DNA of 9,934 bases from JBOFCO01 sp051646105. Its GTDB lineage: Bacteria; Pseudomonadota; Alphaproteobacteria; Rhodobacterales; Rhodobacteraceae. The DNA lies in the NCBI GenBank assembly GCA_051646105.1, contig JBOFCO010000143.1, forward strand, positions 1 through 9,934. Direction: 5' to 3'. The notes beneath the pieces are model-generated. The model was not told the origin of the DNA. It did not search any database and saw only the letters and a program-made list of their open reading frames with translations. Position numbers and translations under genes: made by a program. Shown here piece after piece: positions 1 through 7,792 of the stretch. Each line of letters opens with the position of its first letter. The first letter of the stretch is position 1.

Positions 1-545
1 GTCAGCGGAAAGAAATCAACCTTGTAGTCATGGTTGAATTTTGCCGCGATATCGCGGGTCAGTTCCACGTGCTGCTTCTGATCCTCGCCCACCGGAACGT
101 GGGTGGCGTGGTAAAGCAGGATGTCGGCGGCCATAAGCGAGGGATAGGCGTAAAGCCCAAGGCTTTCCTTTTCGGCGTTCTTGCCCGCCTTGTCCTTGAA
201 CTGCGTCATGCGGTTCATCCAGCCCAGACGCGCCACACAATTGAAGATCCAGCCAAGCTCGGTATGCGCGGGAACCTGGCTTTGATTGAACAGGATCGAC
301 TTTTGCGGGTCGATGCCGGCGGCCAGATAACCCGCCGCAACCTCGCGCGTCGCCTTGCGAAGATCGTCGGGGTTTTGCCAGACGGTGATGGCATGCATGT
401 CGACGACACAGTAGATCGTTTCATAGGTCCCGCCCTGCATCTGCACGAAGCGCTTGATAGCGCCCAGGTAGTTGCCAAGCGTCAGCCCGCCCGAAGGCTT
501 GATCCCAGAAAATACACGGGGTGTGAAGGTGGGTGCAGCGGCCAT
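1..545 (-). CDS. trpS: Tryptophan--tRNA ligase (TrpRS), N-terminal part, cut by window edge
   Basis: Cytoplasmic class Ic aminoacyl-tRNA synthetase that charges tRNA-Trp with tryptophan using ATP. Only the first 181 codons are present; the gene runs off the left edge, so the KMSKS loop and C-terminal helices are not visible. The N-terminus has the class I signature SGIKPSGGLTLGNYLGAI (residues 13-30), in which TLGN is the TrpRS form of the HIGH motif. Other family blocks are MTQFKDKAGKN (113-123), YPSLMAADILLY (134-145) and VPVGEDQKQHVELTRD (150-165). The ATG at 545-543 is preceded by GGAG on the minus strand (556-553) with a 7-nt spacer, and the protein begins a few residues before the signature, as expected. 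The gene is divergent from the rhomboid gene. Identification is very secure; nothing visible suggests damage. Confidence 0.97.
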   Translation of the reverse strand, partial: MAAAPTFTPRVFSGIKPSGGLTLGNYLGAIKRFVQMQGGTYETIYCVVDMHAITVWQNPDDLRKATREVAAGYLAAGIDPQKSILFNQSQVPAHTELGWIFNCVARLGWMNRMTQFKDKAGKNAEKESLGLYAYPSLMAADILLYHATHVPVGEDQKQHVELTRDIAAKFNHDYKVDFFPL

Positions 546-578
546 TGACAGACTCCGGCTGGCGTTTCGGGCCTTGCT

Positions 579-607
579 CGCTTATCGCTGGCGGCAGGGC
601 GCGTCAA
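579..607 (-). promoter_or_regulatory. Possible sigma-70-type promoter of trpS
   Basis: Read on the minus strand, TTGACG (607-602) is a near-consensus -35 box. It is separated by 17 nt from TAAGCG (584-579), a poor -10 box. A start just downstream would give a leader of roughly 25-30 nt before the trpS ATG. The 75-bp gap between trpS and the divergent rhomboid gene must hold both promoters; I see no convincing plus-strand one. The -35 match is good, the -10 match weak, and no experiment supports it. Confidence 0.35.
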
Positions 608-620
608 CAAAGAGCGGATC

Positions 621-1319
621 ATGCACACCGATCACCATGCTTCCCCCCTGAACCGGTTGCCGCCTGTTGTCTGGTTGCTGGCGGCGCCGGTGATCCTGAC
701 CGAACTGGCCTTTGCTGCCGGGCGCATCGGGTTTGCGGGCGGGCCGGATGCAATCGGCTGGCGACTGGACGCGCTGCAGCGTTTTGCCTTTTCGCCCGAT
801 CTTATGGCGCGGATGTTCGATGCGCACAGCTACCCGCCGGGCCAGATGCTGCGGCTGGTCAGCTATCCTTTCGTGCATGGCAATGTCACCCATGCGGTTT
901 TCGTGGTTGTGTTCACACTGGCGCTTGGCAAGATGGTGGCCGAGGTGCTGCGCCCCTGGGCAGTGCTGCTGGTATATTTCGGTGCGGCCGTGGCGGGGGC
1001 GCTGGCCTTTATGCTGGCACCGGTTCTGGCCGGGGCGTCGGTGCAGGCACTGTTTGGCGGCTATCCGGCGGTCTATGGTCTGATCGGGGCCTTTACCTAT
1101 CTGCTTTGGCACGATCTGGCGGCGCAGGGGGCGAACAAGTTCCGTGCCTTTACACTGATCGGTTTTTTGCTGGGGGTGCAGCTTGTGTTCGGGCTTCTGT
1201 TCGGCGGCGGTTGGGAATGGATTGCCGATATCGCCGGATTTGTGACCGGATTCGTGCTGACCATTCCGCTGGCCCCCGGTGGGTGGCGACGGCTGGTGGC
1301 GCGCTTGCGTCAGCGCTGA
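621..1319 (+). CDS. Rhomboid-family integral membrane protein, predicted catalytically dead
   Basis: A 232-residue inner-membrane protein with about six hydrophobic segments (roughly residues 14-36, 88-108, 112-137, 148-166, 176-195, 199-217). Rhomboid landmarks include the YPFVHGNVTH block (82-91), with the conserved first histidine at H91, and the G-x-x-x-AVYGLIG helix (146-156). The active-site serine motif GxSG is replaced by GGYP, so the serine position is Y148. The second catalytic residue, normally a histidine before the last helix (AHxxG), is D203 in ADIAG. The oxyanion-hole asparagine four residues after H91 is also missing (V95). It therefore has the rhomboid fold but not the protease dyad, like known pseudo-rhomboids that bind membrane proteins without cutting them. 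No substrate or partner can be inferred. The ATG at 621 follows a weak purine-rich stretch (AAAGAGCGG). It is convergent with murJ. Confidence 0.85.
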   Translation: MHTDHHASPLNRLPPVVWLLAAPVILTELAFAAGRIGFAGGPDAIGWRLDALQRFAFSPDLMARMFDAHSYPPGQMLRLVSYPFVHGNVTHAVFVVVFTLALGKMVAEVLRPWAVLLVYFGAAVAGALAFMLAPVLAGASVQALFGGYPAVYGLIGAFTYLLWHDLAAQGANKFRAFTLIGFLLGVQLVFGLLFGGGWEWIADIAGFVTGFVLTIPLAPGGWRRLVARLRQR

Positions 1320-1321
1320 CG
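1308..1321. repeat. 14-bp perfect palindrome containing both convergent stop codons
   Basis: CGTCAGCGCTGACG is its own reverse complement. It holds the TGA stop of the rhomboid gene (1317-1319) and, on the other strand, the TGA stop of murJ (1312-1310). Both genes therefore end with the same four codons CGT CAG CGC TGA (Arg-Gln-Arg-stop). There is no T-tract on either side, so a classical intrinsic terminator is not supported. Confidence 0.8.
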
Positions 1322-2854
1322 GCGGAAACCGGCGCGGAAGTCCGATGGCCGGATCGCGCCACACAAGACCGCCGAAACGGCAAAAACCGCCGCCCCACCC
1401 GTGACCAGCAGGGCCAGTGCCAGATAACGCAGGCGCGGCGCGGTGAGCAATGTCTCAAGCGCCTCCATCAGACCCCAAAGCGCCAGCCCCATGATGGCCG
1501 AGGCAACGGCGGTGCGCAGAAGCCGCGATTTAAGCCGGTCGTCGATGCGGGTCGCTTCCCCCATCCCGCGCGCACCAAGCCATAGCTGCACGACCATCGC
1601 CCAGGCAGCCAGCGTCGTGCCCCATGCTGCTGCGATGAAACCGATGAACGGGGCCAGCCCCATCGCCAGAACGGCATTCACGATCATCGAATGTACGGCA
1701 AAGCGCAGCGGCGTGCGGGTATCCTCGCGCGCGAAATAAAGCGGTTGCAAAACCTTTTGCAGCACGAAGGCGGGCAGGCCAAGTCCATAGACTGCCAGTG
1801 TCAGCGCAGTGGGCCAGGTATCCTCGGGACCAAAGGCACCCCGTTCGAAGAGCACAGAGACAAGCGGAACCGGGATCACCACCAGCGCCACGGCGGCGGG
1901 AATGGTCAGGAACAGGCTGAATTCCAGCGCGCGGTTATAGGCATGGCGACCGCCATCGGTATCGGCGGCCTTGAGCCGGCGCGAGATTTCGGGCAGCAGC
2001 ACCACGCCGATGGCGATGCCCACGACGCCCAGTGGCAGTTGATACAGCCGATCGGCATAGTTCAGCCAGGCAATCGCCCCGTCAAAGAAGCTGCCCACCT
2101 GACGCCCGACCAGCAGGTTCACCTGCACCACCCCGCCCGCCAGAACTGCGGGCGCCGCTATCATCAGCAGGCGTTTCAGATCGGGGGTGATGCGTGGCAT
2201 CCGCAGGCGCAGCGGATAGCCCATGCGCGCCGCCGCCACCCAGACCAGCGCCAGTTGCGCCGCACCTGTGACCGGCGTGGCCCAGGACAGCGTCAACCCC
2301 ATGTCCCAGCCCATCCGGGCAGAAAACAGCATGGCGGCGATGAAGATAACGTTCAGCAATACCGGGGCCCCCGCCGCCGCGACGAAGCGTCCCCCCGCAT
2401 TCAGCAGACCGGACAGAAGCGCGGTCAGCGAAATCAGCAGGATATAGGGAAAACAGATGCGCCCATAGATCACCGCCAGATCGAAACGCTCATCCCCCTT
2501 GAACCCGCTGGCCATGGCATAGACCAGCCAGGGCATCGCCAGCATGGCGATCAGCGAAAACACCAGCACAACGGCCGCAAGTGCCGAAAATGCATCCTCG
2601 GCAAAGCCGTGCGGGTCGTCGTCACTTTCCAGCTTTTTCGAAAACATCGGCACGAAAGCGGTGTTGAAGGCGCCTTCCGCGAAGAATCGGCGGAACATAT
2701 TGGGAAGCGAGAATGCGACCAGAAACGCCTCTGCCACCGGGCCGGTGCCCAGATAGGCGGCGATCATCACATCACGGACAAATCCGACGATCCGGCTGAG
2801 CAGTGTCCAGCCGCCGACGGTCAGAAAGCCGGATATGAGTCTTATCGGTTTCAC
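1310..2854 (-). CDS. murJ: Lipid II flippase MurJ (MviN)
   Basis: A 514-residue polytopic inner-membrane protein of the MOP exporter superfamily. MurJ moves lipid II, the peptidoglycan precursor, from the cytoplasmic to the periplasmic leaflet. The N-terminus is diagnostic: LLSRIVGFVRDVMIAAYLG (residues 18-36), then VAFSLPNMFRRFFAEGAF (46-63). R21, R27 and R55 match the E. coli arginines R18, R24 and R52; the aspartate corresponding to E. coli D39 is glutamate here (E42), a conservative change. Hydrophobic segments run the whole length, consistent with the usual 14 helices, and the length is normal. The start is GTG (2854-2852), chosen because it places the conserved N-terminus correctly; the ribosome binding site is weak. 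It lies 17 nt after glnD on the same strand, so co-transcription is likely. The gene is normally essential. The 3' end overlaps the convergent rhomboid gene by 10 bp. Confidence 0.96.
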   Translation of the reverse strand: MKPIRLISGFLTVGGWTLLSRIVGFVRDVMIAAYLGTGPVAEAFLVAFSLPNMFRRFFAEGAFNTAFVPMFSKKLESDDDPHGFAEDAFSALAAVVLVFSLIAMLAMPWLVYAMASGFKGDERFDLAVIYGRICFPYILLISLTALLSGLLNAGGRFVAAAGAPVLLNVIFIAAMLFSARMGWDMGLTLSWATPVTGAAQLALVWVAAARMGYPLRLRMPRITPDLKRLLMIAAPAVLAGGVVQVNLLVGRQVGSFFDGAIAWLNYADRLYQLPLGVVGIAIGVVLLPEISRRLKAADTDGGRHAYNRALEFSLFLTIPAAVALVVIPVPLVSVLFERGAFGPEDTWPTALTLAVYGLGLPAFVLQKVLQPLYFAREDTRTPLRFAVHSMIVNAVLAMGLAPFIGFIAAAWGTTLAAWAMVVQLWLGARGMGEATRIDDRLKSRLLRTAVASAIMGLALWGLMEALETLLTAPRLRYLALALLVTGGAAVFAVSAVLCGAIRPSDFRAGFRRQR

Positions 2855-2871
2855 GTCCCGAACGCCCCCGG

Positions 2872-5712
2872 TCAGGTTTCCGCCCGCGCCGCGCCATCGG
2901 CAACCGCCTTGCGCAGCTTCTTCTCCAGCGCGTCCTGCCGCGATTTTGCATGCAGTTTCAAGCCGAACATGTCCTTGACATAGAACGTATCCACCACCTG
3001 CGCCCCGAAGGTCGCAATCACGGCAGAGGCGATGGAAATGTTCGAACTGGCCAGGGCGCGGGTCAGGTCATACAGCAGGCCGGGGCGGTCGCGGGTATCC
3101 ACCTCAACAATCGTATAGATATCCGATCCTTCATTGTCGAAGGTGACCGATGTCGGGAAGCGGAACTGGCTTTCGCGTTTTTTCAGGCGGTCCCTGTCCT
3201 TCAGCGCCTCACGCGCAACAAGCTCTCCGCGCAGGGTCTTGTCGATCATCTGACGCAGGCGGGGCAGGCGGGCGGCGTCATAAGGGTGGCCATCGGCGTC
3301 CTGCACCCAGAATACGGGGGTGGCATAGCCGTCTTTCGACGTATAGGTGCGGGCATCCACCACATTGGCACCAACCAGTGCCAGCGCCCCAGCAAGGCGG
3401 GAGAAGATGCCGGGGTGATCTGCCAATGCAAAGCAGACGCGGGTTGCGTCGCGGTCGGCGTCGGGGCGCAGGTCGATGCGGATTTCGCTGTCGGTCAGAT
3501 CGCGCAGCAGATTGGCGAACACCACCTGCGTATCGGTCGAAAGCCCTTGCCAGTAGGGGCCGTAATGGCGCTGCGTCTCGCGGCGCAGGTCTTTCGTATC
3601 CCAGTCCGCAAGCGCCTCGCGCAGGGCGCGCTTCGCCTCATCCGCGCGCTGCTCGCGGTTCAGCGCCTCCAGCCCGGTTTCAAGTGCGGTGGCGGTTTCG
3701 CCGTAAAGACGGCGCAGCAGCATGGCCTTCCAGTTGTTCCACGTGCCGGGGCCGACGCCGCGGATATCGCAGACGGTCAGCACCGTCAGCAGGTCCAGCC
3801 GCTTGCGGGTTTTTACGACCTTGGCGAAATCGCGCACCGTGCGGGGATCGGCAATATCGCGTTTCTGCGCCATGTCCGACATCAGCAGGTGATAACGCAC
3901 CAGCCATTCCACGGTCTCGCATTCCTCTGCGTTCAGGCCCAGCCGGGGACAGACCCGGCGCGCGATCTGCGCACCGACGATGGAATGCTCTTCCGGCCGC
4001 CCCTTGCCGATGTCATGCAGGAACAGCGCCAGATACAGCACCTTGCGGTTCACGCCTTCTTTCAGGATGCGGCTGGCGATGGGCAACTCTTCCACCAGTT
4101 CGCCGCGTTCAATCTGGGCCAGGGTGGAAATGCACTGGATGATGTGCTCGTCCACCGTGAAATGGTGGTAGACGTTGAACTGCATCATCGCCACGACGGG
4201 TTCGAATTCGGGGATGAAGGCTGACAGAACCCCAAGTTCGTTCATGCGGCGGAGCGCGCGTTCGGGGTTGCCGTGGCGGGTCAGCAGATCCAGGAAGATG
4301 CGGACGGCCTCGCGGTCCTCGCGCATGTCGTCATCGATCAGATGCAGATTGGCGGCGATCAGGCGCATGGCATCGGGATGCAGCAGATGCCCGGTGCGCA
4401 AGCCTTCCTCGAAGATGCGCAGCAGGTTCAGCTTGTCCTTCAGGAAGCTCTTTTCATCCACCACATCAAGGCGTCCGTTGGCGACGACATAAGGCCCCGT
4501 CACCTTTTTCCGCCGCGTGAACAGGCCAACCAGCCCGGCGGGCCGCTTGACATGGTTCTCCTCCAGCGCGGTCAGAAAGACGCGGGTCAGTTCGCCTACG
4601 CGGGTGGCATGGCGGAAATAGTCCTGCATGAAATGCTCGACCGCGCGCCTGCCGCCATGATCGGCATAACCCATGCGCGCCGCCACATCGACCTGCACAT
4701 CAAAGGTAAGCTGGTCGGTTGCCCGCCCGGTCAGGATGTGCATGTGACAGCGTGCCGCCCAAAGAAACGCCTCTGCCCGTTCAAACGTCGCGTATTCCTC
4801 GGCGCTGAACACGCCAAGCGGCACCAACCCGGCCGGATCGTCGACGCCGTGCAGATACTTGGCAATCCAGTACAAGGTCTGAAGATCACGCAGCCCGCCC
4901 TTGCCTTCCTTGACATTGGGCTCCAGCACATAGCGCTGGCCGCCCTGCCGCTGGTGGCGCTGCGCGCGTTCCTCCAGTTTTGCCTCGATGAACTCACGTC
5001 CGGTGCCCCGGAACAGGTCGTTCCGAAGACGATCCCGCAGTTCGACAGCCAACGTGGCATTTCCCCAAAGAAAGCGGTGTTCCAGAAGGGCGGTGCGGAT
5101 GGTAATGTCTTCCTTTCCCAGCCGCAGACAATCTTTGACCGTGCGGCTGGAGTGACCCACCTTCAGCTTCAGGTCCCAGAGCACATAGAGCACGGATTCG
5201 ATGACGCTTTCGGCCCAGGGTGTCAGCTTCCACGGCGACAGAAACAGCAGGTCAAGATCGGAATGCGGTGCCATTTCGGCGCGGCCATAGCCACCGACGG
5301 CAAACAGCGCCAGGCGTTCGCCTTCGGTCGGGGTATGGCTGGGGTGAAAGTGCCGTGTGGCGACATCCATCAGCGTGGTCACGATGGCATCGGTCAGGCG
5401 GGAAAAGGCGTGAACTGCTTCCGCCCCGGCAAAGGGTTCGGCGGCCAGTGCAAATTCGATCAGCGCCGTTCCCCGCGTTCGCGCCGCCTGCAGCCTTTCG
5501 ACAACAATTCCGCGCGCGGTCTTTCCGGGCTGCGCATCGGCCAGCGCTGCATCAATTTCCGCACGCAGCCGCGCGGCGTCAATCAGGGCGCCGGGCAGGT
5601 GAAGGGCGGCAAATCCCGTGGTGGGTGCCGCCCCTGCAAACGCGTCTGAAAAAGACCTGACGGTGCCCGGGTCAGAACCCGGCGCCGCCGAAGCTTCTTG
5701 GGGCGGGGTCAA
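2872..5712 (-). CDS. glnD: Bifunctional PII uridylyltransferase / uridylyl-removing enzyme
   Basis: Cytoplasmic nitrogen sensor, 946 residues from the chosen start. GlnD attaches UMP to PII proteins (GlnB/GlnK) when glutamine is low and removes it when glutamine is high, controlling glutamine synthetase and the Ntr response. Domains in order: nucleotidyltransferase with GGYGR (140-144) and metal-binding SDLD (151-154); a linker including EPNVKEGKGGLRDLQTLYW (264-282); an HD hydrolase domain with VDEHI (520-524) and LHDIGKG (565-571); and two C-terminal ACT domains, about 757-835 (ADHPGIFSRLAGAL) and 867-940 (DRPGLLYDLTRAL), which sense glutamine. All key motifs are intact. The only start in this frame upstream of homologous sequence is TTG at 5712-5710, preceded by AGGTGG and overlapping the lipoprotein gene by 41 bp. 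The first 40 residues look non-conserved. Function is certain; the exact start is not. Confidence 0.96.
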   Translation of the reverse strand: MTPPQEASAAPGSDPGTVRSFSDAFAGAAPTTGFAALHLPGALIDAARLRAEIDAALADAQPGKTARGIVVERLQAARTRGTALIEFALAAEPFAGAEAVHAFSRLTDAIVTTLMDVATRHFHPSHTPTEGERLALFAVGGYGRAEMAPHSDLDLLFLSPWKLTPWAESVIESVLYVLWDLKLKVGHSSRTVKDCLRLGKEDITIRTALLEHRFLWGNATLAVELRDRLRNDLFRGTGREFIEAKLEERAQRHQRQGGQRYVLEPNVKEGKGGLRDLQTLYWIAKYLHGVDDPAGLVPLGVFSAEEYATFERAEAFLWAARCHMHILTGRATDQLTFDVQVDVAARMGYADHGGRRAVEHFMQDYFRHATRVGELTRVFLTALEENHVKRPAGLVGLFTRRKKVTGPYVVANGRLDVVDEKSFLKDKLNLLRIFEEGLRTGHLLHPDAMRLIAANLHLIDDDMREDREAVRIFLDLLTRHGNPERALRRMNELGVLSAFIPEFEPVVAMMQFNVYHHFTVDEHIIQCISTLAQIERGELVEELPIASRILKEGVNRKVLYLALFLHDIGKGRPEEHSIVGAQIARRVCPRLGLNAEECETVEWLVRYHLLMSDMAQKRDIADPRTVRDFAKVVKTRKRLDLLTVLTVCDIRGVGPGTWNNWKAMLLRRLYGETATALETGLEALNREQRADEAKRALREALADWDTKDLRRETQRHYGPYWQGLSTDTQVVFANLLRDLTDSEIRIDLRPDADRDATRVCFALADHPGIFSRLAGALALVGANVVDARTYTSKDGYATPVFWVQDADGHPYDAARLPRLRQMIDKTLRGELVAREALKDRDRLKKRESQFRFPTSVTFDNEGSDIYTIVEVDTRDRPGLLYDLTRALASSNISIASAVIATFGAQVVDTFYVKDMFGLKLHAKSRQDALEKKLRKAVADGAARAET

Positions 5713-6841
5713 GCGTCACCACCTGGTTGTTGCGGATCGTGGCAATGGCAAGCCCTCGTTCGTTGGTGCCGTCGCCGCGCAGACGGAAGACACCGTTCAC
5801 CCCGGCAAAGCCCGATCCCTGCGTCAGCGCAGAACCGGACAGCGCATTCGCGCGACCGCTCTTGGCCAATGCGCCGATTGCGGCAATGCCGTCATAGGCA
5901 AGGCTGCCGATGCCGTGGGGCGATTCCCCGTAAGCCGCTGAATAACGGCTTTGGAACTGGGCGGTCAGGCCCGGATCGGGCATGGCGAACCAGCCGCCCT
6001 GAAGGCCGGGCAACGCCGCCGCGGCGGGCGGAATATCCCACCGCGTCAGGCCGATGAACTGCGTTTCACCGCCAAGGCCGTTGTCACGCAGAAGCTGGGT
6101 GACCAGCGGCAGCGCCCCGTCTGTGCCGGGTGTCAGGAACAGCGCATCCGCACCGCTGGCGCGCACCTGCGCGGTGATCTGCGGCACAGCATTGACCACG
6201 CCCTGCTGCGACAGTTCGAAAACACCGGTACCGGCAACGCGCGCCCCGCTGCGCGACACGGCAGCGGCAATGGCATCACGGCCCGCGATTTCGCCGGGGC
6301 TGTTGCCATAGGCGATGAAGATGTTGCGCTTGCCGCTGCGGGCGGCATAGCGGGCAAGACGCTCGGCCGAATTCTGGAAGGTCGGGCCAAGCACAAACAC
6401 ATTGCCGCCCGCAATGGCGGTGTTGTTCGAGAAGGACAGAACGCTGACCCCGCGCGATGCGACGGCAACGCCGGCGGCATTTGCCTCTTCTGCATAGACC
6501 GGGCCAAGGATGATCTTGGCGCCTTCGTCCACAGCGCGGGTAGCTGCGGCAGCGGCTGCACCGGCCTGGCCCCCCGTTGAATAGACGCGCAGATCAATCT
6601 TTGCGCCATTCAGGTCGGCCATGGCCAGCCGTGCCGATTGTTCAAGACTGCGCGCGATCAGATCGTCAGAGGCTTGTCCTGATCCCGAAGGCACCAGCAG
6701 CGCCACCTGCACCGTGCCGCCCGGTTCCAGCGCGGGGCCGTTGCCCATGGCGACAGGTTCGCAGGCGGCCAGGGCAAGTGCTGCCAGCGCGACAACGGCG
6801 CGGCGAACGGCCTTGCCGGGGCTTTTTAAAACGGCGAACAT
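5672..6841 (-). CDS. Periplasmic lipoprotein of the penicillin-binding protein activator (LpoA-like) family
   Basis: A 389-residue predicted lipoprotein. The N-terminus has basic residues (K6, K10, R13, R14), a hydrophobic stretch and the lipobox LAAC, with the lipidated cysteine at C27; the next residue is E28, so the final location (inner or outer membrane) is not obvious. Residues 43-389 look like a type I periplasmic-binding fold: VQVALLVPSG near the start, a IILGPVYAEEA segment (110-120), VSVLSFSNNT (132-141) and the RNIFIAYG strand. In Rhodobacteraceae this family is usually annotated as a penicillin-binding protein activator by resemblance to the C-terminal half of E. coli LpoA, which stimulates PBP1a. 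That role is inferred here. A branched-chain amino-acid-binding-like protein is the alternative. The ATG at 6841 follows AGAGAGG (6854-6848). It leads the glnD-murJ run and is divergent from rsmI. The last 41 bp also carry the proposed start of glnD. Confidence 0.85.
   Translation of the reverse strand: MFAVLKSPGKAVRRAVVALAALALAACEPVAMGNGPALEPGGTVQVALLVPSGSGQASDDLIARSLEQSARLAMADLNGAKIDLRVYSTGGQAGAAAAAATRAVDEGAKIILGPVYAEEANAAGVAVASRGVSVLSFSNNTAIAGGNVFVLGPTFQNSAERLARYAARSGKRNIFIAYGNSPGEIAGRDAIAAAVSRSGARVAGTGVFELSQQGVVNAVPQITAQVRASGADALFLTPGTDGALPLVTQLLRDNGLGGETQFIGLTRWDIPPAAAALPGLQGGWFAMPDPGLTAQFQSRYSAAYGESPHGIGSLAYDGIAAIGALAKSGRANALSGSALTQGSGFAGVNGVFRLRGDGTNERGLAIATIRNNQVVTLDPAPRSFGGAGF
5710..5724 (-). 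promoter_or_regulatory. Ribosome binding site and TTG start proposed for glnD, inside the upstream gene
   Basis: On the minus strand AGGTGG (5724-5719) lies 6 nt before TTG (5712-5710). An in-frame TGA occurs two codons before the TTG (5718-5716), so the frame cannot be extended further. I see no ATG or GTG in frame until beyond residue 100, well inside the conserved protein. This makes a TTG start, probably coupled to translation of the upstream lipoprotein gene, the best available choice. Confidence 0.6.
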
Positions 6842-6931
6842 GGCACACCTCTCTGGTATCCGACCGAATTCTTCGGGGCGACCCTAAGGGTTCCGGAGGT
6901 TGAAGTAAATTCGCAAAGGACAGTCGGACAC
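6842..6931. other. Divergent 90-bp intergenic region (lipoprotein gene / rsmI)
   Basis: This gap must contain the promoters of the minus-strand lipoprotein-glnD-murJ run and of the plus-strand rsmI-yraN pair. Both ribosome binding sites are visible: AGAGAGG on the minus strand (6854-6848) and AAAGGA on the plus strand (6915-6920). A 9-bp near-palindrome CCCTAAGGG lies near the middle. I found no convincing -35/-10 pair in either direction. Confidence 0.5.
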
Positions 6932-7792
6932 ATGACCATCGAGGCCCGGCCCCTTTCCGCCGCCCTGTATTTTATCGCCACGCCAATCGGTGCGGCGCGG
7001 GATATCACCCTGCGTGCACTGGATATTCTGGCATCGGCAGACGTGCTGGCCGCCGAAGATACCCGCAGCCTGCGTCATCTGATGGAGATTCACGGGGTTG
7101 GTCTGGGGGATCGCGCGCTGCTGTCCTATCACGATCACAACGGCGATGCCGTGCGCCCGAAGCTGTTGCGGTTTCTGGCGGATGGCAAATCGGTCGCCTA
7201 TGCGTCAGAGGCTGGCACGCCGCTTGTCGCCGATCCCGGATATCAGCTTGGCCGGGCAGTGATCGCGGCCGGTTATCCGGTGATTTCCGCGCCAGGCCCC
7301 TCGGCCGTATTGGCGGCGCTGACGGTTTCGGGGCTGCCATCCGACCGGTTCCTTTTCGCGGGCTTTCCGCCGGCGCAGGCGGGGGCGCGGGCGCGCTGGC
7401 TGGCAGAACTGGCACCGGTGCCTGCCACGCTGATTTTCTACGAATCGCCCAAGCGCGTGCAGGCGCTGCTCGTCGAACTGGCGCAGGCACTGGGCGCGAC
7501 ACGGGAAGCCGCAATCTGCCGCGAGTTGACCAAGCGGTTCGAGGAAGTGTCGCGAGGCACGCTGGGCGATCTGGCCCGCGACTGGGCCGAGCGCAGCGTG
7601 AAGGGGGAAATCGTTGTGGTGATCGACCGGGCGCGCGGTGTGCAGGCAGGGCCGGAGGATATAGACACAGCCCTGCGCACTGCCCGCGCCAGCATGAGCC
7701 TGAAGGACGCCGCCGCCCATGTCGCCGAGGCTTTGAGCCTGCCCCGGCGCGATGTCTATCAGGCGGCGCTGAAACTGGACGACGCAGAATGA
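6932..7792 (+). CDS. rsmI: 16S rRNA (cytidine-1402 2'-O)-methyltransferase
   Basis: A 286-residue cytoplasmic SAM-dependent methyltransferase of the tetrapyrrole-methylase fold (YraL/RsmI). It methylates the ribose of C1402 in the decoding centre of 16S rRNA, acting alongside RsmH on the same nucleotide. Motifs in order: LYFIATPIG (12-20), DITLRAL (24-30), AEDTR (41-45), SYHDHN (65-70), SEAGTPLVADPG (92-103), APGPSAVLAAL, then FYESPKR and CRELTKRFEEVSRG in the C-terminal half. The usual SDAGTP has glutamate in place of aspartate (E93), the only notable deviation. The ATG at 6932 follows AAAGGA (6915-6920) with an 11-nt spacer. The stop codon overlaps the yraN start by 4 bp (ATGA), indicating translational coupling. 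Length is normal for the family. Confidence 0.96.
   Translation: MTIEARPLSAALYFIATPIGAARDITLRALDILASADVLAAEDTRSLRHLMEIHGVGLGDRALLSYHDHNGDAVRPKLLRFLADGKSVAYASEAGTPLVADPGYQLGRAVIAAGYPVISAPGPSAVLAALTVSGLPSDRFLFAGFPPAQAGARARWLAELAPVPATLIFYESPKRVQALLVELAQALGATREAAICRELTKRFEEVSRGTLGDLARDWAERSVKGEIVVVIDRARGVQAGPEDIDTALRTARASMSLKDAAAHVAEALSLPRRDVYQAALKLDDAE

Noticed and set aside
533..1585. 350-codon open frame on the plus strand over the rhomboid and murJ genes
   Set aside because: It overlaps the rhomboid gene in another frame and runs into antisense murJ. The product is low-complexity, rich in Arg/Gly/Ala, with no recognisable domain, as expected for a high-GC shadow frame.
1691..5649. Long plus-strand open frames at 1691-2983, 2950-4224 and 4273-5649
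   Set aside because: All are antisense to murJ and glnD in the frame where G/C-biased codons rarely create stops. Their Gln/His/Arg/Gly-rich products match no family, whereas the minus-strand proteins match fully.
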